Part shown: positions 33,434-44,526 of the stretch, piece after piece
Layout: each line of letters starts with the position of its first letter
Position numbering within the stretch: position 1 is the stretch's first letter
From: Valencia hispanica
Taxonomy: Eukaryota; Chordata; Actinopteri; Cyprinodontiformes; Valenciidae
NCBI GenBank assembly: GCA_963556495.2
Contig: OY747712.1
Location: forward strand, 52,756,069 to 52,820,068
Direction of reading: 5' to 3'
DNA length: 64,000 nt
Program-made: the position numbers and the translations under genes
Notes under the pieces: model-generated
Told to the model about the DNA's origin: nothing
What the model saw: only the letters and a program-made list of their open reading frames with translations
The model's database searches: none

Positions 33434-36400
33434 AGAAGAAGATTTTTTATTTTTAAACACACCTTTATTTGAACTAATTTACAAAAGACAAAACAAACAT
33501 TAAAGTTCACAGTAAAACTTCACCAAACTCCCATTGTCCAGCATCATTCAAAACGCAAAGGATATTACCTTCTGCCCACTGTTTCTTAAAAACCTCCAAA
33601 CTTTGATTCTTCAAGTGAAAAACAAACTCCAAACATAACCTGGCTTTTACATTTATCCTCCAGACAGTTAATAAGTTGCAAGCATGCTCTGCCTGTAGCT
33701 TGTCCAGCCGCGACAGGTAAACTGCCAATTTGGCTTCACCAATCAAATAATTTAAAAGCATACTTTGAGGCCTATTTCACTTAGTTTTCCTTAAGCCACC
33801 AATAAAGGCAGTCAACGAGAAAACCACACCAAAACCAATAAAAACCTTTTTAAGCAAATTAAAAAGGGGTTTTAGTCTCTTGCACTCCTTAAAAATGTGA
33901 AAGACGTTTTCAGTCAAGCCACAGAACGGACATGCATTTAAAACAACGTTATTTAAAACATATAAAAAGGAGTTTGTGGCAATCGCTCCATGAAGGATTC
34001 TCCACTGCAGATCTCCGGTTCTCTTCTTTAAAGGGGGGCTATAGAGAGACAACCACTGTGGACTCTGTCCTCCAAGTCTGTCCCACCAGACTGTAGGCTG
34101 TCTCCCTTCCAGGTTTCTCTTGTTAAAAATCTTTACACAGTTTGTATACAACATCCGTTTATTTGCTCTGCGAAGAGTTAGTTCATCTGGACGTTTGACT
34201 TGTAGGAGGGGACCATCCACGTCCAAGAACCCCGGAGACTGAATCAGGAAACTCGTCGGAGGGATTCGGCCTGACTTCTCCCCTGCTGTACTTTAAAAGA
34301 AGTATCCTCTCGGAGACAGAAAGTCCTTCCTTCCAAAGACTTAGAGTTTTCTGGATCATCCTGACTGATGATACTCTGAGGGCAGAAGCTAGAGCAGCAG
34401 CATCAGAAAGCGGCGGCCCAGCTATATGAACTAGCTGCCTCAGGCGCACAGTTTTTGAGAGGCACAGAATCCGCATTAGCCTGGGTATAGAGTGACTGCT
34501 CACATCAAATCTTGCTCCAAACAGTAAAGGCTCTTCCAGTAGCCAATACAGAGACCTGTTTTCGCACTGTCCAATTAAAAAGGCCACACACGTTAAAAAC
34601 TCCCTGATAAAACACAGGCAAGGATTTCAAGAATGGAGATTTAAAACAAGTTAAAAACCATGCCAAATCCAAATTTAAACTACCCAGAAACCTCAGAATA
34701 AAACATGCCACACATCTCCATAATGAGTTAAAAGACTCTGTTAAGAACCTTTTACCAAACTGCAACCTAAAGGCGGCTGTCCTGCTGGCTAAATGGACTA
34801 GACCCTGGCCCCCCTCCTCTCGAGATAAAAACATAGCCTGGGGTACCCAATTAAATTTGTCCCAGAAGAAATTGACCATTTCAGATTGAATACTGGTTAG
34901 CAACCCGCTCGGTGGATCAAGACACGCCAGCCGATGGAAAAGTTGGGAAGCTACCAGGTTGTTCGGCATTAAGACTCGGCCTCTGTAAGACAATTGCGGG
35001 TGAATCCACCGCCATTTTGCCAGTTTATCTCTGAACTTGTCAAGGATATTTTCCCAGTTTTTCTTTACCATTTGTTCATCCCCATGGTAGATACCCAAGT
35101 ACTTAAAACCAACTTTTCTCCACTCCAGATTCTGAGGGAGGACCGACACACCCTCATCCCACCTCTCAGTGATCAGGGCAATACTTTTTCCCCAGTTCAC
35201 CTTGGCAGAAGAGACATTAAAAAAATCACCTAGAACATCAGCTGGACTGTTGAAATCACCTTGGTTTATTATAAGAACAACCACATCATCAGCGTAAGCT
35301 GATAGGACAAGATTTTCCTTGAGCCTAGTAACGACAATCCACCCAAAGTTGATCTGATTCTACAGAGGAGGGGTTCCAGGGAAAGAGCACAAAGCATCCC
35401 AGACAGGGCGCAGCCCTGCCTGATACCCCTGTACACCTTAAAAGGAGCACACAGACTGCCATTAATTTTGAGCAAGCTCTCAGTGTCACTGTACAACATC
35501 CTGATCATGGCAATAAACCCAGTGCTGAAACCCAACCTCTCCATGGTTCTCCATAGAAAGCAGTGTTCAACGTGGTCAAAAGCCTTTTCTTGATCTAGTG
35601 AAATCAGGACAACACCATTCTCCAATGAACTGGAGATTTCCAAAATGTCCCGAATAAGGTAGACATTATCTACCATGGACCTGCCAGGCACCCAGTATGT
35701 CTGGTCATGATGAATAACCTCCTCCATGGCTCCTCGCAGACGTAGGGCCAGGGTTTTGGACAGTATCTTGTAATCCACACACAGGAGGGACACAGGGCGC
35801 CAGTTCTTAATATCCTGTAGGTTACCCTTCTTGGGTAGAAGAGTAACTACCGCTCTGCGACACGAAAGCGGGAGTAGCCCACACGCCAGGCTTTCGTTAA
35901 ACACTTCCAGTAGATCATCCGAAATAATGTCCCAGAAAGCCTTGTAAAACTCGACAGTGAGACCATCTAATCCAGGAGCCTTTTGGCCCTGCATCGTTCA
36001 GAGGGCAGCAAGAAGTTCAGTCACAGATAGTGGGCCATCCAGCATAGAGCGCGTCTTATCAGAGACCTTTGGTAGACATGCAAAGAAAGCATCCTGCAAG
36101 TCACTGTTTTCTGTGTATTCACTCTGAAATAACGAGGAATAAAAGGCCACTGCTCTCTTCCTTATCAATGCTGGATCAGTCAGTTCCTGCCCTTCACTGG
36201 ACAACAGAGAGCGGATGGTCCTCCTCTGTCCCTGTTTCCTCTCTAGATTGAAGAAATAACTGGAGGAGGCATCCATCTGGGTGATGTTTTGAACCCGAGA
36301 GCGAACCAGAGCACCCTGCACCTTTGTGTCAAGCAGGTTAGCTAAAAGAGCTTTTTTGGTCTTAAGGACTTCAACATATCCTTGATTTCCTGTGGATTCA

Positions 36401-37360
36401 CTCATCGCTCAAGTTCCACAATATCAGCCTCCAGATCCCTGACAGATCTGGTGCTGCCACATGTGACACCGAGACCATACTGTTGACAGAGTAATTTGAT
36501 CTGCACCTTTCCATGGTTCCACCATTGCCTCGGAGAAGAGAATTCGTACTTTCTCTACTTAAAACAACACCAAAATAATGTAAAACCCTCTCTAAAACAT
36601 TTGTCAGAAGTTAAATTCACGTTAAAATGCCAGTAGGCGGAATAAATGCACAAGACACAACACATTCGGCCAACGCATGATCAGTAAAACCAACAGGCAG
36701 TATTCTACACATTTTAAAGATATTAAAATGATGCGAAAAACAATAAAACCGATCTAACTGAGCCAGAGAGATTCTACCCTCTTTATGGTGAGACCATGTG
36801 TATTGTCTGCAGTCTGCATGCATTCTTCTCCATACGTCCACCAAGCCATGACTGTAAACCAGCCGCCTAAAGGCATGTTTAGAAGGCAAATGAGGCTCTG
36901 CATGATTTCGATCTAAAAGTTCATTCTCAGTGCAGTTAAAATCTCTTCCCAAGAATAAATACTTGGTGCCATTAAGACTTTTCAACTTTTCATTCACAGT
37001 GTGAAAAAACTGACTCTTTCTGCCCCAGCATTAGGAGCATAAAGGTTTAAAAAAACAATCGTGAACATCTCAAACATGGCAGTCACCAATATTGCCCTCC
37101 CCTGGACGACTGTCTCAACTCTCACTGAATGAGGTGAGAAAGTTTTAGAAAATAAAACAAAAAAGAATTTGGCCATTACCCCACTGGGATTTCCAAAATT
37201 TAATATCATTTTCGAGTGAGTGCGTCTCTTGCAGAAAAAAACAATTGACCCTTAGCTGCTCTTTGCAAAAAAGAAAAATGGCCTTGCGCTTAGTGTTGTT
37301 CCTCAAACCTCTACCATTTAAAGATAACAAAGAAATCACTATAGAGAAAACCATACGCAG
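33434..37360 (-). mobile_element. Tx1-type LINE, copy 2 (ORF2 only), head-to-tail with copy 1
   Basis: ORF2 from its Met at 37354 to the 3' end at 33434 is homologous to copy 1 throughout, including the terminal AATCTTCTTCTGG. Its own CCHC ORF1 is absent; the sequence to its right is an L1-type ORF1. Confidence 0.85.
33507..37354 (-). pseudogene. Tx1-type ORF2, copy 2: endonuclease, reverse transcriptase, zinc motif
   Basis: MVFSIVISLLSLNGRGLRNN and CFFLQETHSLEND start the endonuclease; LFLGRDFNCTENELLDRNH and TDHALAECVV are its later blocks. The reverse transcriptase is one of the best preserved here: 35994-35269 is open for 241 codons with KKGNLQDIKNWRPVSLLCVD, VVLISLDQEKAFDHVEH (motif A) and GIRQGCALSGMLCALSLEPL (motif B). 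The YADD block reads LSAYADDVVVL across a frameshift near 35300. NLEWRKVGFKYLGIYHGDEQ and FFWDKFNWVPQ follow, then CPFCGLTENVFHIFKECKRL near 33930. Frameshifts at about 36410, 35995, 34510 and 33770 inactivate it. Confidence 0.87.
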
Positions 37361-37569
37361 GAATTATGTGAATGAGTAACCCTTAAAATTGTATTGTATA
37401 TAATTAGATATCTAGCCAAAACTGTAGTGATATGAAAAACAAGATTAAGATGACCAATTTGCTTATTAAGAAATCACAAAATCACAAATTAACAAGCAGC
37501 TGGTCCTAAACGTTGACATTTGTAAAAGAAATAAGCAAAGGAAAAAATTGAACAGAATGAACATAAACC

Positions 37570-38655
37570 TGTTTGATACCTCTACAAATAATATCAGGGT
37601 ACGTGGCTTCTTCCTTCATCCAGACACACGACGGCTGCTATTATCGTATGTCCATCCCGCAGGTAAGCTTTGAGTCCTTTTTTCCGCACTTCCTCCGCCT
37701 TTGGCCAGAGTCGAGCATGTGCTTCTCGGTCCTCTTTGCAGAAGTCCTCCCTGAAGCGGATTTTTAACTCGTTGCAGATCTTCGCATTTTTGGACATCTT
37801 CCAAACTTGATCACATACAGGTCTCATAGCAAACTGGATGATTATTTGCCTTGGCCTGTCTGCGTTCATTTTCTGTCCAAGTCTATGAACAGTGTCCACC
37901 GTATTTTGGAGTTTATCCATTGAGAGAGGCACTACTTTAGTCAGGATTTTAATTACTTCATCTCTGATGTTTTCACCTTCTTTCTCGGGAAATCCATTCA
38001 GCCTCAATGACCACCTTCATTTGTATTTTGTCTGCTCCAAGCAAGCTTCGCAAAGTACCGCATTTTCCTTCTGAAGAGTAGTCAGTGTTTTAAATTGCTC
38101 ACATCTTCTAATATTCCTTTCAAGGTTGATGTATTGGCCTCAACTGATTCTTTCACCTTTACTGTTGCTTCGGTGTTTTCCTTTAGTTGCCATTCCAATG
38201 TTTGAAAGTGCTCGCTTTGGCTATCAAGCTTGCGTGATAGGTTATGAATGGCGTTTAAGATGGCACTATAAGATGATTTGTCGTCCTGTACGCTGATCTT
38301 CGATTTTTTGGGGGTTCGGAGTCTATAATGGAGTATGTCCTCTACCTGGATGAGGGTCCTTGAGCATGCCTTCTTCTTCCATCAGAGCAATATCATCGTA
38401 ATCGCAGGCTTGTTGGATTGCAGCTAACGAGTAGCAGTGTTCTTTGCTAGCACTCGACATCTTGTTGCAGTTTAATGAGGCAAAGCTGAAAAGTTTCAAC
38501 TGATTTCCTAGATTGCAGATATTTCGTTAGGGGCTGAGGTCGATCCAAGTGGTTATTGACTATCAGTTTTAGTCACTGAAAGGGTTAAGTTAGAGTCAGG
38601 TATCAGAGCCTGCAGAGAGTTTTACCGCTCACTCCGCCATCTTCCCCGGCAGTCG
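37570..38655 (-). pseudogene. L1-type ORF1 with 5' UTR (element D)
   Basis: The minus strand begins ATGGCGGAGTGAGCGG, a 5' end shared with the L1-like element at 59830. An ORF opens near 38462 with MSSASKEHCYSLAAIQQACD, then a stop and a coiled-coil stretch (ILNAIHNLSRKLDSQSEHF). The RNA-binding domain is well kept at 38007-37594: MRLNGFPEKEGENIRDEVIK, DTVHRLGQKMNADRPRQIII, IRFREDFCKEDREAHARLWP. No ORF2 of the same kind follows; Tx1-type ORF2 begins about 240 bp further left. Confidence 0.78.
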
Positions 38656-38854
38656 GGTTTAAAGTTTGTGTTGTTAGCCTTCTTTAAATAATCATCGCTC
38701 GTAAAGGAGCTCATATGGTGTTCCCATGGTTCTTCATGTGTTGCCACTTATAAGTTTGAATATTGTGAATTAAACTTTTTTTTCTTATTATTTAGGGGCC
38801 AAAGATATGATTGAAAACTATAACCTCTTGACCGGGGCAAAGAGGTCACCGTAG

Positions 38855-40745
38855 CATTTAGGTAGAAGAATAAATCCAGTTGCACACCTTATGCTTACAG
38901 TACACTTATATTAACCCTCAAACACTGTGAAACCTGGGATCTCAGTAGAGTATAGTTCCCCATGTGTTCTGCTGCAAAGACTATAGTTTAGCATTCACGG
39001 ATTAACACAGTCTGTTTCCGTCCTCACTTATTTTCTGTCTGTGTTATGAGCACAATCCTAGTTAAGATGGACTTGCAGGGGAAGGTCATCCTCTTGCAGG
39101 CCAATAACACATGGGGCAATTAAAAGAAAAGTACTGTATGTACAGGTGTAATGAAGATATAATTTTGGTTATGATAAGAACTGCTCAAGTTAATTAATGT
39201 GCATTTCCTAAATGTTTCTGTTGTTCTTTTTGTCAACAGGGATTTTCTTTGTTTAGTACATCAGGCGGCGAATGGATGCTGATGAGAGGAGAGCCCAGGA
39301 GAGCAAGGACAGGATGGGTAGTCTGTTTTCTGTTTGAATTTATTTTTTATTGTCACATTTGATATTTAGTTATTTGCTATTTGTTATGAATAACCTGATT
39401 GAAACAACTAGTAATTCTCATTAACTCATTTTATCAACTGTTTTATTGTATATTGTATGTAAATAACAAATGAATAAAAAATTTTGTGACATCAAAAATA
39501 TTTACAGAAGGAATTGTGTAGCTATTGATAGTTTTTCATGGAGGAGGATGGAGGACCTCTTCCTAGACCATCCTTCAAACTTAAAATGAAGAAACAGGAA
39601 GTCTTTGGCAGTTTTGCTGGATCTTGATTGAGTGCTGCAACTGAGACCTATGGCTGGTCTCTTCTGGTTGAAGAGTGGAACATCATACAGGATGGTCTGC
39701 AGAGTGCTTTGGGTAGTACTGTCTAGAGCATCATCCAGGCTGGCTCAATCGACGGCTGCCACATCACTAAGACATATTCAGAAGACTAGGGCTGTAATCA
39801 ACCAAAGAAATTCTTGGTCGACTGAAACCATGAAATTCCGACCAAAAATCGACTAATTTGCGTGTGGGGGGGGGGATTCTGACAGCATTTTGCATTACGT
39901 GCATCTGCGTTTTTGTAAGCTCAGAATTAAATACGTAATGTAGGTTTATGCCATGATTATGCGTTAGTATTGTTGCACTGTTCAAGGGGGTGGGGCACTG
40001 TTCTGCAGGCTGCGCGCGGGGGGAGTGCGCAGTTGAGTGCCGGGGAATTGGTGTGTGTCTGTAAGGACACACACCAGTACGGCGTGATTGCGGCCAACAG
40101 CAGTCAGCATTAAAGCATTCGATTATAACCATTGTCTGCATCTATCGGAGAACATTACAATATTTTAAAAATTCAGGCCTGTAAGGCCCACATCATGTTT
40201 TTACACATTTTTTTCCCCGCTACCATTTACTGCGTTCCGGGATCTGTGCGCGTCTCTGGTCATGCTTGCGCTGTCATGTACTTTGCGTTCCGGCACCTAA
40301 TGATTTAAAAATTAAGCACTGAAGCCACAGCACGTTGAATAACGTGGACGTTCTTCGATCTCCCTGTAGACTGTTAAAGCAATATCACACGAGAGGCAGC
40401 GCTGTTGTATCCAACTCTAACATCAGCACCGATCAGCTCTCATGGAATGTTTCTTGTCCAATTATATTTCAAAAATTAACACGGCATAAAATCGACCAAT
40501 CAGAATTTTGGTCGACTCAGAACGCATCGACCAATAAGTCGACCAGTCGACTAGGACTTTACAGCCCTACAGAAGACAGTTGATTCTACCAAAGAGCACA
40601 GCCGATGCATCTAAGCCCCCCATCCCCTATCCGCTGTAACATCTTCAAGCTCATCCTCAAGAGCCACAATGTCACCAGCACTGAGGCAGATGTTGGATGT
40701 TGCATGGTGAATGCTATCATGATCTTAAATGGTGTACACACATGA
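38855..40745 (-). mobile_element. PIF/Harbinger-like remnant (copy B), split by a hAT MITE
   Basis: It aligns with copy A (8963-10095) over AACCTGGGATCTC, AAAGTACTGTATGT, CAACGGCTGCCACATCACTA and CACCAGCACTGAGGCAGATG, among others. The insertion at 39787-40569 is absent from copy A. No intact transposase frame remains. Confidence 0.6.
39787..40569. mobile_element. hAT MITE, 8-bp target duplication, empty site present in window
   Basis: The ends are TAGGGCTGTAATCAACCAAA and the complement of TAGGGCTGTAAAGTCCTAGT. CAGAAGAC flanks both sides (39779-39786 and 40570-40577). Several GGTCGACT-type motifs near both ends form subterminal repeats. The paralogous copy A has a single CAGAAGAC at 9949-9956. 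Confidence 0.92.
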
Positions 40746-40829
40746 AAATGTTATTTTACTGTTGCACTAGATATTTATATGAACCAATACATACACACAT
40801 AGATGTCTGTATAACATACATATATATGC

Positions 40830-40915
40830 TGTTTTTATTTGTCCTCTTAATCATGTAAAGCACCTTGAGTCACCATGTTGTTAAAAGTGTGCTATAAAAA
40901 ATAAAATTCCTCCCT
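40830..40915 (+). mobile_element. L2 LINE 3' terminus, severely truncated
   Basis: ATCATGTAAAGCACCTTGAG and AAATAAAATTCC match the terminal segment of the L2 copy ending at 16212. Confidence 0.6.
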
Positions 40916-41353
40916 TCTTAGCATTGGCTATATTTGTTTCCAATTTAACAACAGATCTAGAAATGTATTTCTATTTCTGATCATTATTTGTTTCATTAGA
41001 TGCTGTCATGGCTGGTATCGATGCAGGGCCAGTCTGTATTCTGGACCCACCCATGATCCAGGTTCTGGTGGGATTCTATTGTCCCGAATTTAATGCTGTT
41101 CGATATTTGTGCGTAGCATGGTGATACCTTTGAGCTGGATGATATTTAGGATTACTTTCAGCCTCAAGTTACAGCATATTTAGACCATGCAGATACTGAG
41201 AGGAATGACATTAGATCAGAGTTGATGGAGTATTTCAACAGTGATGTGCTGTAGGTATCTTGAATGTTTTTGACTGCTTTCAATGTTGCATACCATAATT
41301 CTTGCCCATGAATATACATTCAGCTTAGCTGTGAAGCATCTCAGTTTTGTCTT

Positions 41354-41358
<5 letters not shown>
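40916..41358. other. No recognisable gene
   Basis: Only short frames occur and no repeat family was recognised. The TA microsatellite begins at its right edge. Confidence 0.4.

Positions 41359-41433
<75 letters not shown>
41359..41433. repeat. (TA)n microsatellite
   Basis: About 37 TA units abut the tail of the Rex3 fragment. A further TA stretch resumes at 42285, so Rex3 apparently inserted into a TA array. Confidence 0.9.
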
Positions 41434-41435
<2 letters not shown>

Positions 41436-42283
41436 ATCCATCCATCCATTTTCTTCCGCTTATCCGGGGTCGGGTCGCGGGGGCAGCAGCCTAAGCAAAG
41501 AGACCCAGCGAAAGCTGTAGATCACGCTCCGATGAAGCCAACAGGACCACATCATCTGCAAAAAGCAGAGACCCGATCCTGAGGCCACCAAAACGGATCC
41601 CCTCAACGCCTTGGCTGCGCCTAGAGATCCTGTCCATAAAAGTTAGGAACAGGATTGGTGACAAAGGGCAACCTTGGCGGAGTCCAACTCTCACTGGAAA
41701 CAAGCCCGACTTACTGCCGGCAATGCGAACCAAACTCTGGCACCGGTCGTACAGGGACCTAACAGCCCGTATCAAGGGGCCCGGTACCCCATACTCCCGG
41801 AGCACCCCCCACAGGGCCCCCCGAGGGACACGGTCGAACGCCTTCTCCAAGTCCACAAAACACATGTAGACCGGTTGGGCGAACTCCCACGCACCCTCCA
41901 GGACCCTGCTGAGGGTGTAGAGCTGGTCCAGTGTTCCACGGCCAGGACGAAAACCGCATTGTTCCTCCTGGATCCGAGGTTCGACTATCTGTCGGACCCT
42001 CCTCTCCAGAACCCCTGAATAGACCTTACCAGGGAGGCTCAGAAGTGTGATCCCCCTGTAGTTGGAACACACCCTGTGGTCCCCCTTTTTAAACAGGGGG
42101 ACCACCACCCCGGTCTGCCAATCCAAGGGAACTGCCCCCGATGTCCAAGCAATATTGCAGAGCCACGTTAGCCAACACAGCCCCACAACATCCAGAGCCT
42201 TGAGGAACTCCGGCCGAATCTCATCCACCCCGGAGCCTTGCCACCGAGGAGCTTTTTAACGACCTCGGTGACCTCAGCACCAG

Positions 42284-42284
<1 letters not shown>
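41434..42284 (-). mobile_element. Rex3 (RTE clade) fragment with internal deletion
   Basis: The tail is the CCATCC-type repeat at 41434 and the terminal sequence through TAAGCAAAGAGACCCAG matches the full-length copy at 53067-56246. After that the copy jumps about 680 bp to CGAAAGCTGTAGATCACG, losing the C-terminal third of the ORF. It starts inside the RT domain, so it is also 5'-truncated. The sequences corresponding to the classic Rex3 PCR primers are both recognisable. Confidence 0.9.
41491..42228 (-). pseudogene. Rex3 reverse transcriptase fragment, uninterrupted 245 codons
   Basis: The frame contains FKKGDHRVCSNYRGITLLSL, EEQCGFRPGRGTLDQLYTLS, CFVDLEKAFDRVPRGALWGV (motif A), GLRQGCPLSPILFLTFMDRI (motif B) and SLLFADDVVLLASSERDLQL (motif C, F-ADD). 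No lesion occurs inside the fragment. The endonuclease and C-terminal region are absent, so it is a dead end despite the intact frame. Confidence 0.88.
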
Positions 42285-42313
<29 letters not shown>

Positions 42314-42315
<2 letters not shown>

Positions 42316-42618
42316 TCAATTCAAAATTACTTTATTAATCCCAAAGGGAAATTAAATGTTGTTGTAACTCATTATCAAAGTTTCTTCATAGATTTGTTGT
42401 AGATGCTGATGGCTGTGGGTAGGGATGATCTCCTGTAGCTCTCTGCAGATCTGAAGATATATATATATATATATATTCCATTCAAAATTACTTTATTAAT
42501 CCCAAAGGGAAATTAAATGTTGTTGTAACTCATTATCAAAGTTTCTTCATAGATTTGTTGTAGATGCTGATGGCTGTGGGTATGGATGATCTCCTGTAGC
42601 TCTCTGCAGATCTGAAGA
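42314..42618. repeat. 144-bp direct duplication joined by a TA tract
   Basis: Segments 42314-42457 and 42475-42618 match almost exactly (AATTC/CATTC and GTAGGG/GTATGG are the visible differences). A short TA tract lies between them. The unit is the 3' end of the LINE derivative to its right. Confidence 0.9.
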
Positions 42619-43180
42619 AGCCTCTGACTGAAGACGCTCTGTAGTTGTATGACAGTCTGATGTAGGCTAGAGGATGCTCAGGGTTGTCATTAACGTTAAT
42701 TTTATGAATAATTCTTTTTTGCACACTAATCTCCAGAGGGTCCTCAGCATCTAATCTGTTTGCCAACAATCTCACATTGCCCAATATTATTGATGGAGAT
42801 GGTTTGAAATTCCTCCTTTTCTCTCTCCTCTTCGCCCCTGCTCTGGATCCATGGCATCTCATTTTCAAGTCATCAGGGTTTTGTGGCTGCAGTTGAGGTA
42901 TTACTTGAGCTTTTGTGATGTTAATCAGCAGCTCCCAGTTGTAAACTACCTTGTTGCCATGGTTATGCATCATAACAAATGTCCAAAAATAAAATAAAAA
43001 GTAGCAAAAGTCCTTCCAGCTGCACAGCATTCAAAACCAGAGAGAACGATTGTCCACAAAAATAATGTTTCTACTAGAAATGGAGGAATAAAAGTAAAAT
43101 AAAACAAAAAAATCAGAACAAATGTAAAAGAACTACACCAACATACTGCCACCTTGAGCGGCACAATTCCGGAACATATG
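42475..43180 (-). mobile_element. Internally deleted LINE derivative
   Basis: One short ORF joins what looks like the N-terminal end of a LINE ORF2 to its C-terminal tail, followed by a 3' end TTAATAAAGTAATTTTGAAT. The right border near 43180 is approximate. The clade was not determined. Confidence 0.5.
42536..43030 (-). pseudogene. Fused N-/C-terminal LINE ORF remnant (164 codons)
   Basis: The first half holds AGAKRREKRRNFKPSPSIIL and GNVRLLANRLDAEDPL, which resembles the opening of LINE ORF2 proteins (basic run, then S-I-I-L-x-N-V-x-x-L-x-N-K-x-D). The second half holds EHPLAYIRLSYNYRASS and SSIPTAISIYNKSM, which resembles a LINE C-terminal tail. The whole endonuclease and reverse transcriptase between them are missing. 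The frame is uninterrupted. Whether it is a one-off deletion or a multiplied non-autonomous family cannot be seen here. Confidence 0.45.
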
Positions 43181-43185
43181 TATGT

Positions 43186-43560
43186 ATGTGTGTGTGTGGG
43201 GGGGGGGGGGGGGGGGGGGGGGGTGTGTGTGTGTTCTTGTATAGCTATCCTATTTAGGACCTTCTCTGGCATATTCGCTAACCTTCTGAAGACCGATGGA
43301 CCTTGTAGGGTTAGGGGTTAGGTTTAGAGGTATGGTGTGAATCATGTTTTGGTTAAGGTTAGGGTTAGGAATAAACTGGTAATGGTTAGGGTTAGGGTAA
43401 GGGTTTGGGTTAGGCATAAATGTAGCTATTAAAATGAATGGAAGTCAATATAAAGTCCTAATATGGGTAGCAATATGGACTTGTGTGTATGTGTGTGTGT
43501 GTGTGTGTGTGCGTGTGTGTCTGCGTGTGTGTGTGTGTGTGTGACATCAGCGTTGTGACA
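43186..43560. repeat. Poly-G tract, TTAGGG-like repeats and (GT)n microsatellite
   Basis: A GT run leads into 26 consecutive G (43198-43223) and more GT. From about 43308 to 43423 degenerate TTAGGG-type units recur (GGTTAGGGTTAGGG is the longest clean run). A (GT)n run with a few CG interruptions spans 43490-43545. This whole arrangement is common as a dispersed fish repeat and is not evidence of a chromosome end. Confidence 0.8.
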
Positions 43561-43949
43561 TCTATACAGCCCATATTTGCACATGGAAAGTTGATTTATA
43601 AGACCAAATTAGAAAATTGTCCACTGCATTCTAAATGTGAAGCATATTTAGATTATATATAAATGTTCTAGCGAATATGCCATAGTGAGTGTTTACACTT
43701 AACCACCAGTCATTCAGTCGCTCGGTCAACATGTTATTCCTGAAAACTTGTAGATTAAATAAAATTACTTTATGATTATATATCGGCCTAAGATATAAAA
43801 ACACGCTGGTAACAGTGATACATCAGCTACAACTCCTTGAATATTAATTTGTGACCCGCTCCAGCTCAAGGTGTCGCAGGATCTACGTTGTTCTATTAAT
43901 CTTCGCTCGATTACTTCTCGAGGACCTGGATGTCCGACCCCAAAAATTG
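43561..43949. other. No recognisable gene
   Basis: The minus strand is open for 87 codons at 44028-43765 but shows no known domain. Part of this stretch may be the continuation of the dispersed repeat at 43950-44526. Confidence 0.35.
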
Positions 43950-44526
43950 TATTTAACTGAAACCATTTTCGAATGAAAAAATAAGTACATTTTGGTCTAT
44001 GTGTTACAAATAAGCAATGCTGAGACATTCTTTTATTTGTCAGACAAAAGTTTTTGCCACTTCAACAGCAAGTTTAGAAGGAACGTAATAAAAAAACTCA
44101 AATGACCCAGCCTTCTACCTGCATTCACACGCATCATGCACGCACGAATCTGGAGACGTGAAGTCAGTCTCAAAACTCCTCGAGCACTTTTAACCTAATC
44201 TGTCCATAAACATGGTTTTCTCTGTGTGTATCAGGCGATTGGTGCATACGTATTCAACAATTTGTACGCATAGGAGCCATTTTGAATTTGTAGGTAGTTC
44301 TAAGTTTGTGTACTTTAAAATTGTGCGTGTGTAAATGTATTTTATACTCGTACTTTCTTGATATTTGTGTGTACAGTTGAACATACAACAGCAAGTACAC
44401 GAAATTACGCGCAAAATGTTTTTTATGGGTTACAATTCCTGTTTTACACATACAACTACCCTAAGTTACACACAAACAAATCAAGTATTACACACACACA
44501 GATGTTTTGAGACTATTTTCTCCCCA
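43950..44526 (-). repeat. Dispersed repeat, right copy (inverted relative to 28076-28530)
   Basis: This is the longer of the two copies and contains the ~100 bp missing on the left. Shared blocks include GATATTTGTGTGTACA and GAAAATAGTCTC read on the minus strand. Confidence 0.75.

Noticed and set aside
41216..41582. Tyr-Ile repeat proteins over the TA microsatellites (also 52609-52892)
   Set aside because: Pure dinucleotide-repeat translation; no start context or homology.
43308..43423. TTAGGG-like repeats as a telomere or interstitial telomere
   Set aside because: Units are degenerate, few and embedded in a common GT-flanked dispersed repeat.
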